64,000 nt of DNA from Halopseudomonas maritima (GTDB taxonomy: Bacteria > Pseudomonadota > Gammaproteobacteria > Pseudomonadales > Pseudomonadaceae): the NCBI RefSeq assembly GCF_021545785.1, contig NZ_CP079801.1, positions 310,001 through 374,000 of the forward strand. Reading direction: 5' to 3'. Each line of letters begins with the position of its first letter. The first letter of the stretch is position 1. Below, one piece after another: positions 51,951 to 60,303 of the stretch. The translations under genes and the position numbers were made by a program. The notes beneath the pieces are model-generated. The model worked only from the letters and a program-made list of their open reading frames with translations. It was not told the origin of the DNA and ran no database searches.

Positions 51951-53981
51951 ATGCGTCCTGAACTGCAAGCCCCTCAAGCACGCCGCGACCTCGGCGGCGA
52001 CCCCTACCAATGGCTGGAGCAACGTGACAACCCTGAGGTTGTCGCTTACCTGGAGGCCGAGAACCGCCATACCGAAGCCTGGTTCGAACCGACAAACGCC
52101 CTGCGCGAGCAACTGTTTGAAGAGATTCGCGGGCGCATTCGCGAAACCGACCTTGGCCTGCCCAGCGTGCGTGGCGACTGGCTGTATTACCAACGCACCG
52201 AAGCCGGCGCGGAATACCCACGTTACTACCGCTGTCCGCGACCAGCAGACCAGAGCCTGTGCATTGACGAAAGCAACGAGCAATTGCTGCTCGACCCCAA
52301 CCAACTCGCTGCGCAGGAAGACTTCCTGGAGTTGGGCGACTTCAGTGTCAGCCCGGATCAAAATTGGCTGGCCTACAGCCTCGACACCCAGGGCAACGAA
52401 GTTTATCAACTCCATGTCCGCAGCCTGATCGACGACCAGGCGTACAGTCTGCCGCTGGACAATGCTGCCGGAGACCTGTGCTGGGCCAACGATAACCGCA
52501 CCCTGTTCGCCATCAGCCTGGACGCCAGCGCCCGCCCCGCCAAATTGTGGCGCCTGCAGCGCGATGCAGCGCCAGAACCGGTGTTCGAAGAAGCCGACCC
52601 ACTCTTCTATCTTCATGTCTACCGCAGTAGCTCCGAGCGCTATATCTGCGTCGCCAGCGCCAGCAAGAACACCAGCGAGCTGCAATACCTGCCCGCCGAT
52701 CAACCGAAAGCGCACCTGCAGTGCCTGGCAGCGCGTCGCACGGGCCACGAATATGATGCCGACCACGGCGATCAGGGCTTTGTCATTCGCAGTAACAGCC
52801 TGGGAGAAAACTTCGCGCTGCTGCTCTGCGATCCAACCACTCCCGGCGAGCACCACTGGCAGCTGCTGCGTACCGTCGATCAAGCGCGCACCCTCGAAGG
52901 CGTGGAACTACAGCGCAGCGCACTGATTCTGCAGTACCGCAACGCCGGCTTGATTCAGTTGGAGGTGCAACCCAACGACGCGCCGAGCTATCTGGTGCAG
53001 ATGCCGGATGCGGTCTACAGCCTGCACGTTCAAGGCGGCGAAGAGTACAGCAGCGCGCGGGTACGCTTGCGCTACGAGTCACTCAATCGGCCCGCCGAGA
53101 TCCGCGCACTGACGTTGGCAGATGGTGACCAGCACGTGCTCCGCACCACCCCCGTAGAAGGCCACTTTTCACCGGACGATTACCGCGTGGAGCGCCTGTG
53201 GGCAGTCGCCAAAGACGGCGCACACATCCCCATCAGCCTGATCGAGCCACTAGGCGTTGAAGGCACCGGCCCCCTTTACCTGTATGGCTACGGCGCCTAC
53301 GGCGCCAGCATGGATCCCTGGTTTTCCCACGCCCGGCTGTCACTGCTGCAACGCGGCTGGCGGTTTGCAATTGCCCACGTGCGTGGCGGTGCCGACATGG
53401 GCGAGCACTGGTATCAACAGGGCAAGCTGGAACACAAGGAAAACACCTTTAGCGACTTTATTCGCTGCGCCGAACACCTGATTGAACAAGGTAAGACTGA
53501 CCGTCAGCAACTGGTCATTGCAGGCGGCAGCGCTGGCGGACTACTGATTGGCAACGTGATTAATCGGCGCCCCGAGCTGTTTGGTGCAGCCGTGGCAGAC
53601 GTCCCTTTTGTCGACGTCTGGAACACCATGAACAACCCCGAGCTACCGCTGACGATCGGCGAGTACGAAGAATGGGGCGATCCGTCCGAAGCTGACGTGG
53701 CTGCACGCATCAAAGGCTACGCGCCCTATGAAAATGTTCAGCCACAGGCCTACCCTGCCCTGCTGGTGACCGCTGGCTACCACGATGTACGCGTACAGTA
53801 CTGGGAGGCCGCCAAGTGGGTCGCTCGCCTGCGCGCCACCCGCAGCAACCACGCTCCGCTATTGCTGCGCACCCAAATGAGTGCCGGCCACGGCGGCGCC
53901 AGCGGGCGCTATCAGGCGATGCGAGAAGTGGCGGAGGAGTATGCGTTTTTGTTGAGCGTTATACCCTCAGCACGCGATTGA
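51951..53981 (+). CDS. ptrB: Oligopeptidase B (prolyl oligopeptidase family S9)
   Basis: The 676-residue enzyme has an N-terminal beta-propeller (residues about 80-400) that limits access to small peptides and a C-terminal alpha/beta hydrolase domain. The nucleophile is in AGGSAGGLLIGNVINRRP (Ser about 527), the conserved YGAYGAS precedes it, and the His is in MSAGHGGASGR (about residue 645). It cleaves short peptides after Arg or Lys in the cytoplasm. It starts 53 bases from the divergent small membrane protein gene. Confidence 0.93.
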   Translation: MRPELQAPQARRDLGGDPYQWLEQRDNPEVVAYLEAENRHTEAWFEPTNALREQLFEEIRGRIRETDLGLPSVRGDWLYYQRTEAGAEYPRYYRCPRPADQSLCIDESNEQLLLDPNQLAAQEDFLELGDFSVSPDQNWLAYSLDTQGNEVYQLHVRSLIDDQAYSLPLDNAAGDLCWANDNRTLFAISLDASARPAKLWRLQRDAAPEPVFEEADPLFYLHVYRSSSERYICVASASKNTSELQYLPADQPKAHLQCLAARRTGHEYDADHGDQGFVIRSNSLGENFALLLCDPTTPGEHHWQLLRTVDQARTLEGVELQRSALILQYRNAGLIQLEVQPNDAPSYLVQMPDAVYSLHVQGGEEYSSARVRLRYESLNRPAEIRALTLADGDQHVLRTTPVEGHFSPDDYRVERLWAVAKDGAHIPISLIEPLGVEGTGPLYLYGYGAYGASMDPWFSHARLSLLQRGWRFAIAHVRGGADMGEHWYQQGKLEHKENTFSDFIRCAEHLIEQGKTDRQQLVIAGGSAGGLLIGNVINRRPELFGAAVADVPFVDVWNTMNNPELPLTIGEYEEWGDPSEADVAARIKGYAPYENVQPQAYPALLVTAGYHDVRVQYWEAAKWVARLRATRSNHAPLLLRTQMSAGHGGASGRYQAMREVAEEYAFLLSVIPSARD

Positions 53982-54358
53982 TCCTACAGAAAAACCACAA
54001 AACTGCTTTACAGGTAAATGGGGAAGCGCCCGCCGACTGATGGCTTTGCATCGAGCCGTTGCCGAGTCGGCCTTTCTCCTTTTACGGCGAGCCAAGGGGG
54101 GCTGCTTGCCCAGCCCCCCTTAGCGATCCCCCGGGGCACCCGACTACGCGGCCCTTCGGGTTCGCTGCGTTGCTCGGTCTGACGGGGAGCGGCAGAACTC
54201 GTCGCTTCGCTCCTCAGACATGCTGCCGCTCTTTTTCCCGCCAGCCCTGCGCTACTCGCCCGCGTAAACGGGACCAACCCCTGGTGCACACTCCACCATG
54301 GAATAACGGCAGCCATTTGGAAGAAAAGCCTGTGACCTCGGCACTGGATAAAAATCAC
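53982..54358. other. GC-rich intergenic region with strong hairpin
   Basis: This stretch of about 377 bases between ptrB and the putP terminator has no convincing gene. It contains an 11-bp perfect stem (AAGGGGGGCTG at 54094-54104 and CAGCCCCCCTT at 54111-54121). A 123-codon minus frame reads through it (ending in WASSPPWLAVKGERPTRQRLDAKPSVG), a type of text I associate with repeated intergenic sequence in pseudomonads rather than with a protein family. It may be a repetitive element or an RNA gene. Confidence 0.4.
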
Positions 54359-54397
54359 AAAAAAGCCCGCCCGGTGCATCGCACCGAGCGGGCTTTT
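54359..54397 (-). terminator. Bidirectional terminator after putP
   Basis: AAAAGCCCGC and GCGGGCTTTTT pair around an inner CGGTGC/GCACCG stem, with A-runs before and T-runs after. It ends the putP transcript 15 bases after its stop. Confidence 0.85.
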
Positions 54398-54411
54398 TAT
54401 CCAGTCAGACG

Positions 54412-55884
54412 TTAAAAGCGCGACTTCATATCGTCAAACTGTGCTTCTACCTGCGCGGAAGGTGCAGGTGTCAGCAGGGTGACAACCACAATGGCGATAG
54501 TCGCCAGGATAAAGCCCGGGACGATCTCATACAGGCCACTGCTGTCGACCTGCTTCCAAACCACCACAGTCACGCCACCGACAATCACACCAGCCAGGGC
54601 GCCAAAGCGGTTCATACGGCGCCAGTACAGCGACAGGATAACCGCCGGACCAAAGGCCGCGCCGAAACCAGCCCAAGCGTAGGACACCAGACCCAGTACG
54701 GTGCTGTCAGGGTTAAAGGCCAGCATCAGCGCGATAGCTGCGATACCCACGACCGCCACACGACCCACCCAGACCAGCTCCTGCTGGGTTGCATCGCGGC
54801 GGAACAGCGCCTTGTAGAAGTCCTCGGCCAGCGCAGAGGACGATACCAGCAGCTGCGAGTCCGCGGTCGACATGATGGCCGCCAGTACAGCCGCCAGCAG
54901 AATACCGGCAACCAGCGGATGCATCAGTGCCTGCACCAGCGACAGGAAGACGGTTTCAGCATCGGCCAGACCTTCTTCACCGAAGTAACCGATACCTACC
55001 CAGCCGATGACCAGCGCCGCCAGCAGGCAGACACCGGACCAGAGCACGGCGATACGACGTGCGGTCGGCAGCGCGGCGTCGCTTTCAACCGCTTTGAAAC
55101 GAGCCAGAATATGCGGCTGGCCAAAGTAGCCCAGCCCCCACGCCAGCAGCGAGACAATGGCGATCACGCCAAGCGGCTTGCCTTCCACATCGGTCCACAT
55201 ATTCAGCAACTCGGGGTTGCGGGCCTCCATGGCACCATGAACCGCTTCCCAGCCGCCCATGATATTGAGCGCCATGACCGGCACCACAATCAACGCAGCC
55301 GCCATCAGCAGCCCTTGAATCACATCGGTCCAGGATACCGCCAGGAAACCACCAAAGAAGGTGTAGGAGATGATCGCAAGCGTGCCGACGATAACGGCAA
55401 TGCTGTAACCAAAACCAAAAGTGCTTTCAAACAGCTTGCCCGCCGCCACCAGGCCAGAGCTGGTGTAAAACAGGAAGAACAGCAGAATGAATACCGCCGA
55501 GATCACCCGCAGCAGACGACTGCTGTCCTCGAAGCGATTTTCAAAGTAGGCCGGCAGGGTCAGCGAGTCGTTGGCCACATGCGAGTAGACACGTAGCCGG
55601 CGCGCCACAATCAGCCAGTTGGCCCAGGTGCCGGCCAGCAGGCCCATGGCAATCCAGGAAGCCTCGTAGCCGGCAGACAGTGCATAACCCGGCAAACCGA
55701 GCAGCAGCCAGCCGCTCATGTCCGAAGCACCGGCAGACAACGCCGCAGTACCCGGGCCCAGCGAGCGACCACCGAGGATGTAGTCCGACAGGTTGGTGGT
55801 GCGCTTGTAGGCGATATAACCTAGCGCAAGCATCACCCCGATATAGACGATGAACGTCGCCGTAACGACTGCAGTATTTTCCAT
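54412..55884 (-). CDS. putP: Sodium/proline symporter
   Basis: The 490-residue protein is an SSS-family transporter with about 13 membrane helices. It shows YILGGRSLGPGTAALSAGASDMSGWLLLGLPG (the sodium and substrate region), SWTDVIQGLLM and AILMSTADSQLLVSSSALAEDFYK-like AAIMSTADSQLLVSSS near residue 340. It imports L-proline with sodium. The ATG at 55884 (MENTAVVTATF) matches the family start. putA lies 157 bases upstream on the same strand, forming the proline-use locus. Confidence 0.94.
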   Translation of the reverse strand: MENTAVVTATFIVYIGVMLALGYIAYKRTTNLSDYILGGRSLGPGTAALSAGASDMSGWLLLGLPGYALSAGYEASWIAMGLLAGTWANWLIVARRLRVYSHVANDSLTLPAYFENRFEDSSRLLRVISAVFILLFFLFYTSSGLVAAGKLFESTFGFGYSIAVIVGTLAIISYTFFGGFLAVSWTDVIQGLLMAAALIVVPVMALNIMGGWEAVHGAMEARNPELLNMWTDVEGKPLGVIAIVSLLAWGLGYFGQPHILARFKAVESDAALPTARRIAVLWSGVCLLAALVIGWVGIGYFGEEGLADAETVFLSLVQALMHPLVAGILLAAVLAAIMSTADSQLLVSSSALAEDFYKALFRRDATQQELVWVGRVAVVGIAAIALMLAFNPDSTVLGLVSYAWAGFGAAFGPAVILSLYWRRMNRFGALAGVIVGGVTVVVWKQVDSSGLYEIVPGFILATIAIVVVTLLTPAPSAQVEAQFDDMKSRF

Positions 55885-56041
55885 TTTTGTTCTCTCTCTC
55901 AGAGATGCGTGGTGTCTTCCCGCTAGTAGGCGGCGGGTTGCCACTATTGTGGCAACCCTGATTCAACCTTGCATCCTCGGTTGCTGAACTATCCCTGCTG
56001 CTGATTCGTCCCTGTTGCTGCTCTGCCTGTCTCCCGGTGCC

Positions 56042-59000
56042 TCAAGGCTCCCCATCACCGAGGGACAACAGACTGGCGTTACCACCCACAGCGGTGGTGT
56101 TGATAGTACGGGTGCGTTCGGTCACAAAGCGCAGCAGGTAATGCGGGCCGCCCGCCTTGGGACCGGTGCCGGACAGGCCCTGACCACCAAATGGCTGCAC
56201 TCCGACAACCGCGCCGATCTGGTTGCGATTGATATACACGTTACCGATGCGAACCCGTGCATCAATGTGCTCGGCGGTGTCTTCATTGCGGCTGTGCACG
56301 CCCAGAGTCAGACCAAAGCCGGTCGCATTGATGTCGTCGATGACCTTGTCCAGATCGCGGTTACGCCAGGTAACCACGTGAAGAATCGGCCCAAAATGCT
56401 CCTGGGTCAATTCGTTGATACTGTCCAGTCGGAAGGCGACCGGAGCAATAAAGTGACCATCCAGGCCCGGCGGAATCGGCGTCTCGGCAATCAGGCGCCC
56501 TGCCTGCTTGAGCTCGCGCACGTGCGCCAGCAACCCTTCACGCGCTTCGGCATCAATCACCGGACCTACATCGGTATCGCGACGCGCCGGGTCGCCGACA
56601 TGCAGCTCAGCCATGGCGCCCTTGAGCAGTTCGATAACGCGCTCGGCGATGTCTTCCTGCACAAAGAGTACGCGCAAGGCAGAGCAGCGCTGACCCGCAC
56701 TCTGGAACGCGGAGTGCACCACATCCTTGACGACCTGCTCCGGTAGCGCGGTGGAGTCGACAATCATGGCGTTCTGGCCGCCAGTCTCGGCAATCATCGG
56801 CGCAATGGCACTGTCGCGCGCAGCAAGGGCGCGGTTGATGATATGCGCGGTCTGGGTCGAGCCGGTGAAGGCAACCCCGGTTATCCGCGGATCGGAGGTA
56901 ACCACACTACCCACCTGCTTGCCGTCACCGGGCAGCAGCGCCAGCACATCGCCCGGCAGCCCCGCTTCGTGCATCAGTTCAACGCAGCGCACCGCCACCA
57001 GGCTGGTTTGCTCGGCCGGTTTGGCGACCACCGTGTTACCGCATACCAGCGCCGCACTGACCTGGCCCAGGAAAATCGCCAGCGGGAAGTTCCACGGGCT
57101 GATACAGGCGAATACGCCGCGGCCTTGCAGATAAATCTCGTTGCTCTCGCCGGTTGGCCCCGGCAAGGTAATAGTGGCAAAGCGCTGACGGGCCTGCGCC
57201 GCGTAGTAGCGGCAGAAATCCACCGCCTCGCGCACCTCATCAATACCGTCCTGCAGCAGCTTGCCCGCCTCCAGCGTGCACAGCGCCATCAGCTCGGGCA
57301 TGTGCTCTTCCAGCTTGTCGGCCGTGCGCTCCAGGATCGCAGCGCGCTGATCTACCGGCGTGGCATTCCAGCGCACAAAGGCGCTGCTCAGGCCGTCGAT
57401 AGCCTCGCGGGTCTGCTCGGCACTGGCCCAGACCACCTCACCCACCTGGTGCGAGAGCTGGTACGGGCACATGACCGGACGAACGTCACCACTCAGGCGC
57501 TTGCCGTTAACCAGCGGCGCGCCGCTCCAGCGGCTGTTCCACCAGCTATCGAGCTGCTCCTTCAACGGCAGCCACTCGCACAGCACGTTCATGTTGACCC
57601 CACGGGAGTTACGACGCCCTTCACCGTAAATAGCCGGCGGCAACGGGATACGCGGGTTGGCCAGCACGCTGTGACGCTGCAGAGTGGTCACCGGATGCGC
57701 AGTCAGCGTCTCAACCGGCACACGCGGATCAACCAGCTTGTGCACGAAGGACGAGTTGGCACCGTTCTCCAGCAATCGACGTACCAGGTAGGGCAGCAGA
57801 TCCTTGTGGGCACCGACCGGCGCGTAGATGCGCACAGCACAGCCGGCCTGCTCGATGACAGTGTCATACAGAGCATCGCCCATGCCGTGCAGGCGCTGGA
57901 ATTCAAATTCGCGGCCATTGGCCATGGCCAGAATGCAGGTCACGGTGTGCGCATTGTGCGTCGCGAACTGCGGGTAGATCTGGCCGTCAGTCACCGGGCT
58001 GAGCAGAAAGCGCGCGCAGGCCAGGTAGGAAACGTCGGTGGCTTCCTTGCGGGTAAACACCGGGTAGTTCGACAGGCCGGCCTGCTGCGACCACTTGATT
58101 TCCGAGTCCCAGTAGGCGCCCTTGACCAGACGTACCGGAATGCGATCGCCCTGCGAGCGCGCCACGAGGGTCAGCCAGCACAGCACCGGCAGCGCACGCT
58201 TGGAATAAGCCTGAACAACCAGACCAAAGTTACCCCAGCCCTGCACGTCAGGATGGCGATAAACCTTCTCGAACAGCTTGAGCGACAGCTCCAGGCGGTC
58301 TGCTTCCTCGGCATCGATGGTGATACCCACATCACCCTTGCGCGCCTGGCGCACCAGCTCCAGCACACTTTCACCCAGCTCTTCGATCACCTGCTCTTCG
58401 CGGGCAACCTCGTAATGCGGGTGCAGCGCCGACAATTTGATGGAGATGGTGGGCTTGGGGCTTGAGCCCTTGTACTTGTCATCGACCAGCGCAGCGATGG
58501 CCTTGCTGTAATCGGCAAAATACTTGGCCGCGTCCGTGCGCGTCAGGGCCGCCTCACCGAGCATGTCGAAGGAATAGGTGTAACCCTGGTCACGCTGCGG
58601 CTTGCCGTTCTTCAACGCTTCAGTGATGGTGCGGCCAAGGACAAACTGGCGGCCCATGATCTTCATAGCCTGCATCATGGCGCTGCGGATCACCGGCTCG
58701 CCGCTGCGCTTGACCAGGCGGCCAAGCACGGTGCCCGGCGTGCCATCGTGGCGCTTATCCAGGTTAACCACCTTGCCTGTCATCACCAGACCCCAGGCGG
58801 CAGCGTTGACCAGGGTGTGCTCGCTCTGCCCCACGTGGCGGTCCCACTGGGCGGCATTGAGTTTGTCACGGATCAACGCATCAGCGGTGTCAGCATCCGG
58901 CACGCGCAGCAGCGCTTCGGCCAGGCACATCAGCATGATGCCTTCCTGGGTATCCAGACTGTACTGCTGCAGCAGCGCGTCAATGCTGTCAACCGCGTTG

Positions 59001-59197
59001 TCCCGCTTGCGCACATCAATGATCAGCTGGTTGGCCTTGCGCGAGAGAGCCGCAAGGTCCTGTGCTTGTGCCAGCTCGATCAACTCGCGCAGGTAACTGT
59101 CTTCATCAACGGCGTAATTGGCACTGACGGTGTGCAGAAATTCACTGGGCTGGCTGCGCAGGAAATCACCCTGCAGCGCCTGGCTGGCTTTAAACAT
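56042..59197 (-). CDS. putA: Bifunctional proline dehydrogenase / glutamate-semialdehyde dehydrogenase
   Basis: At 1051 residues this is PutA without the N-terminal ribbon-helix-helix of the trifunctional enterobacterial form. The first half is the FAD-dependent proline dehydrogenase barrel (STKLSALHPHYE-like ISIKLSALHPHYEVA, LVKGAYWDSEIKW, RVPVGAHK-like YAPVGAHKDLL). The second half is an aldehyde dehydrogenase with Glu in AETGGQNAM (about residue 804) and Cys in AGQRCSALRV (about 838). It oxidises proline to glutamate at the inner membrane. Lacking its own repressor domain, it is probably controlled by the AraC-type gene 222 bases upstream. Confidence 0.95.
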   Translation of the reverse strand: MFKASQALQGDFLRSQPSEFLHTVSANYAVDEDSYLRELIELAQAQDLAALSRKANQLIIDVRKRDNAVDSIDALLQQYSLDTQEGIMLMCLAEALLRVPDADTADALIRDKLNAAQWDRHVGQSEHTLVNAAAWGLVMTGKVVNLDKRHDGTPGTVLGRLVKRSGEPVIRSAMMQAMKIMGRQFVLGRTITEALKNGKPQRDQGYTYSFDMLGEAALTRTDAAKYFADYSKAIAALVDDKYKGSSPKPTISIKLSALHPHYEVAREEQVIEELGESVLELVRQARKGDVGITIDAEEADRLELSLKLFEKVYRHPDVQGWGNFGLVVQAYSKRALPVLCWLTLVARSQGDRIPVRLVKGAYWDSEIKWSQQAGLSNYPVFTRKEATDVSYLACARFLLSPVTDGQIYPQFATHNAHTVTCILAMANGREFEFQRLHGMGDALYDTVIEQAGCAVRIYAPVGAHKDLLPYLVRRLLENGANSSFVHKLVDPRVPVETLTAHPVTTLQRHSVLANPRIPLPPAIYGEGRRNSRGVNMNVLCEWLPLKEQLDSWWNSRWSGAPLVNGKRLSGDVRPVMCPYQLSHQVGEVVWASAEQTREAIDGLSSAFVRWNATPVDQRAAILERTADKLEEHMPELMALCTLEAGKLLQDGIDEVREAVDFCRYYAAQARQRFATITLPGPTGESNEIYLQGRGVFACISPWNFPLAIFLGQVSAALVCGNTVVAKPAEQTSLVAVRCVELMHEAGLPGDVLALLPGDGKQVGSVVTSDPRITGVAFTGSTQTAHIINRALAARDSAIAPMIAETGGQNAMIVDSTALPEQVVKDVVHSAFQSAGQRCSALRVLFVQEDIAERVIELLKGAMAELHVGDPARRDTDVGPVIDAEAREGLLAHVRELKQAGRLIAETPIPPGLDGHFIAPVAFRLDSINELTQEHFGPILHVVTWRNRDLDKVIDDINATGFGLTLGVHSRNEDTAEHIDARVRIGNVYINRNQIGAVVGVQPFGGQGLSGTGPKAGGPHYLLRFVTERTRTINTTAVGGNASLLSLGDGEP

Positions 59198-59419
59198 TCT
59201 GGCATGCTCCCGGATCGACCCGCGCTCTGCAGTGAGCCATCGGGCTGTGAATTCGCCTTACTACAACCCTAGACCATCAGGGCGCGTAGGACGAACCATC
59301 CACTTTGTTGTGATGTAATTTCGCCACTGCCAGAGCGGCAGGCGCGATCGTCGACTGTAGAAGCAGAACTCGCAGGAATCTTGCAGAAAACTCTGGTCTT
59401 TTTGCGAAAAACTCGGAAA

Positions 59420-60184
59420 TCAGCCGCCAATACGCAGCGCGCGCGGTGTCTGTCCAAGCTGGCGGCGCAGCGCGTGGGTCAGCGCACTTTGACTGGAGAA
59501 GCCGCAGCGACTGGCCACCTCGGCAACCGGCAGCGTGCTGTCACGCAGCAAGTGGGCGGCCTCGCGCACCCGCAGGGCCAATACATGCTGGTGTGGCGTC
59601 ATGCCGGTTGCCTGACGGTACAGGGCGTGAAAATGACTGCTGCTGACGCATACCTGAGCGGCCAAAGAGGCAACGCTAAGCGGACGATCCAGATTGGCCA
59701 GCACATAGGTTTCTAAGCGCTGCAGCTCCTCTGGGCTGAGCGCGCCGCGCGCTCGCTGCGCGCCCGCATCAACACCCAGACGCCGCTGCAAGGCGGCCAG
59801 CAGCACGCCACCCAGATGCCAGTTGAGACCGTCCTGCTCAAGCTGCGGCGTGGCGACCGCATACTGGGCAAAGTCCAGCAGCCCCTGAAGCTGGTGATCC
59901 AGCTGGACAAAACGCGGCCGCTCGAACAGCCGCTCCGCAGCATTGCCACCCAAGGCCCCGGCCGCCGCACTCGGCAGGTCCATGATCAGCATGTGGTTAT
60001 GCCCCCGACCGGAAAAGGCGTGCGCCTCCCCACCGGGCACCACACAGGCGTGCAAGCGGTTGACCGCCCCGCCCTGCCCCTGCACCTCAAAATCCGCACA
60101 GCCACGCAGCCCGATCACCAGCTGGTGCTCAGGGTGGGCGTGGGTCGCGGTTTGAACCGGCAGATCGAGAATGCGTGTGCGCAT
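59420..60184 (-). CDS. pruR: AraC-family regulator of proline use (PruR-like)
   Basis: The 254-residue protein has an N-terminal cupin-like sensing domain (HAHPEHQLVIGLRGCADFEV) and a C-terminal AraC double helix-turn-helix (LSVASLAAQVCVSSSHFHALYRQATGMTPHQHV and LPVAEVASRCGFSSQSALTHALRRQLG, landmarks). Its place directly upstream of putA on the same strand matches PruR of P. aeruginosa, which activates putAP with proline. The ATG at 60184 (MRTRILDLPVQ) is preferred to a frame 16 codons longer. Confidence 0.88.
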   Translation of the reverse strand: MRTRILDLPVQTATHAHPEHQLVIGLRGCADFEVQGQGGAVNRLHACVVPGGEAHAFSGRGHNHMLIMDLPSAAAGALGGNAAERLFERPRFVQLDHQLQGLLDFAQYAVATPQLEQDGLNWHLGGVLLAALQRRLGVDAGAQRARGALSPEELQRLETYVLANLDRPLSVASLAAQVCVSSSHFHALYRQATGMTPHQHVLALRVREAAHLLRDSTLPVAEVASRCGFSSQSALTHALRRQLGQTPRALRIGG

Positions 60185-60303
60185 GCAGGGCCATCCATCA
60201 AAGCAGACGCCCATGCTGCCACAAGCGCTCAAAAAAAGCCGCTATTGAAATCGCTCACGGCCGCCGCAATCTCTGCAGCATGAACCACTGAAAAGGCCAC
60301 ACC

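Noticed and set aside
54008..54379. 123-codon minus frame after ptrB
   Set aside because: Runs through a hairpin and the putP terminator, has no start signal and no domain; treated as intergenic or repetitive sequence.
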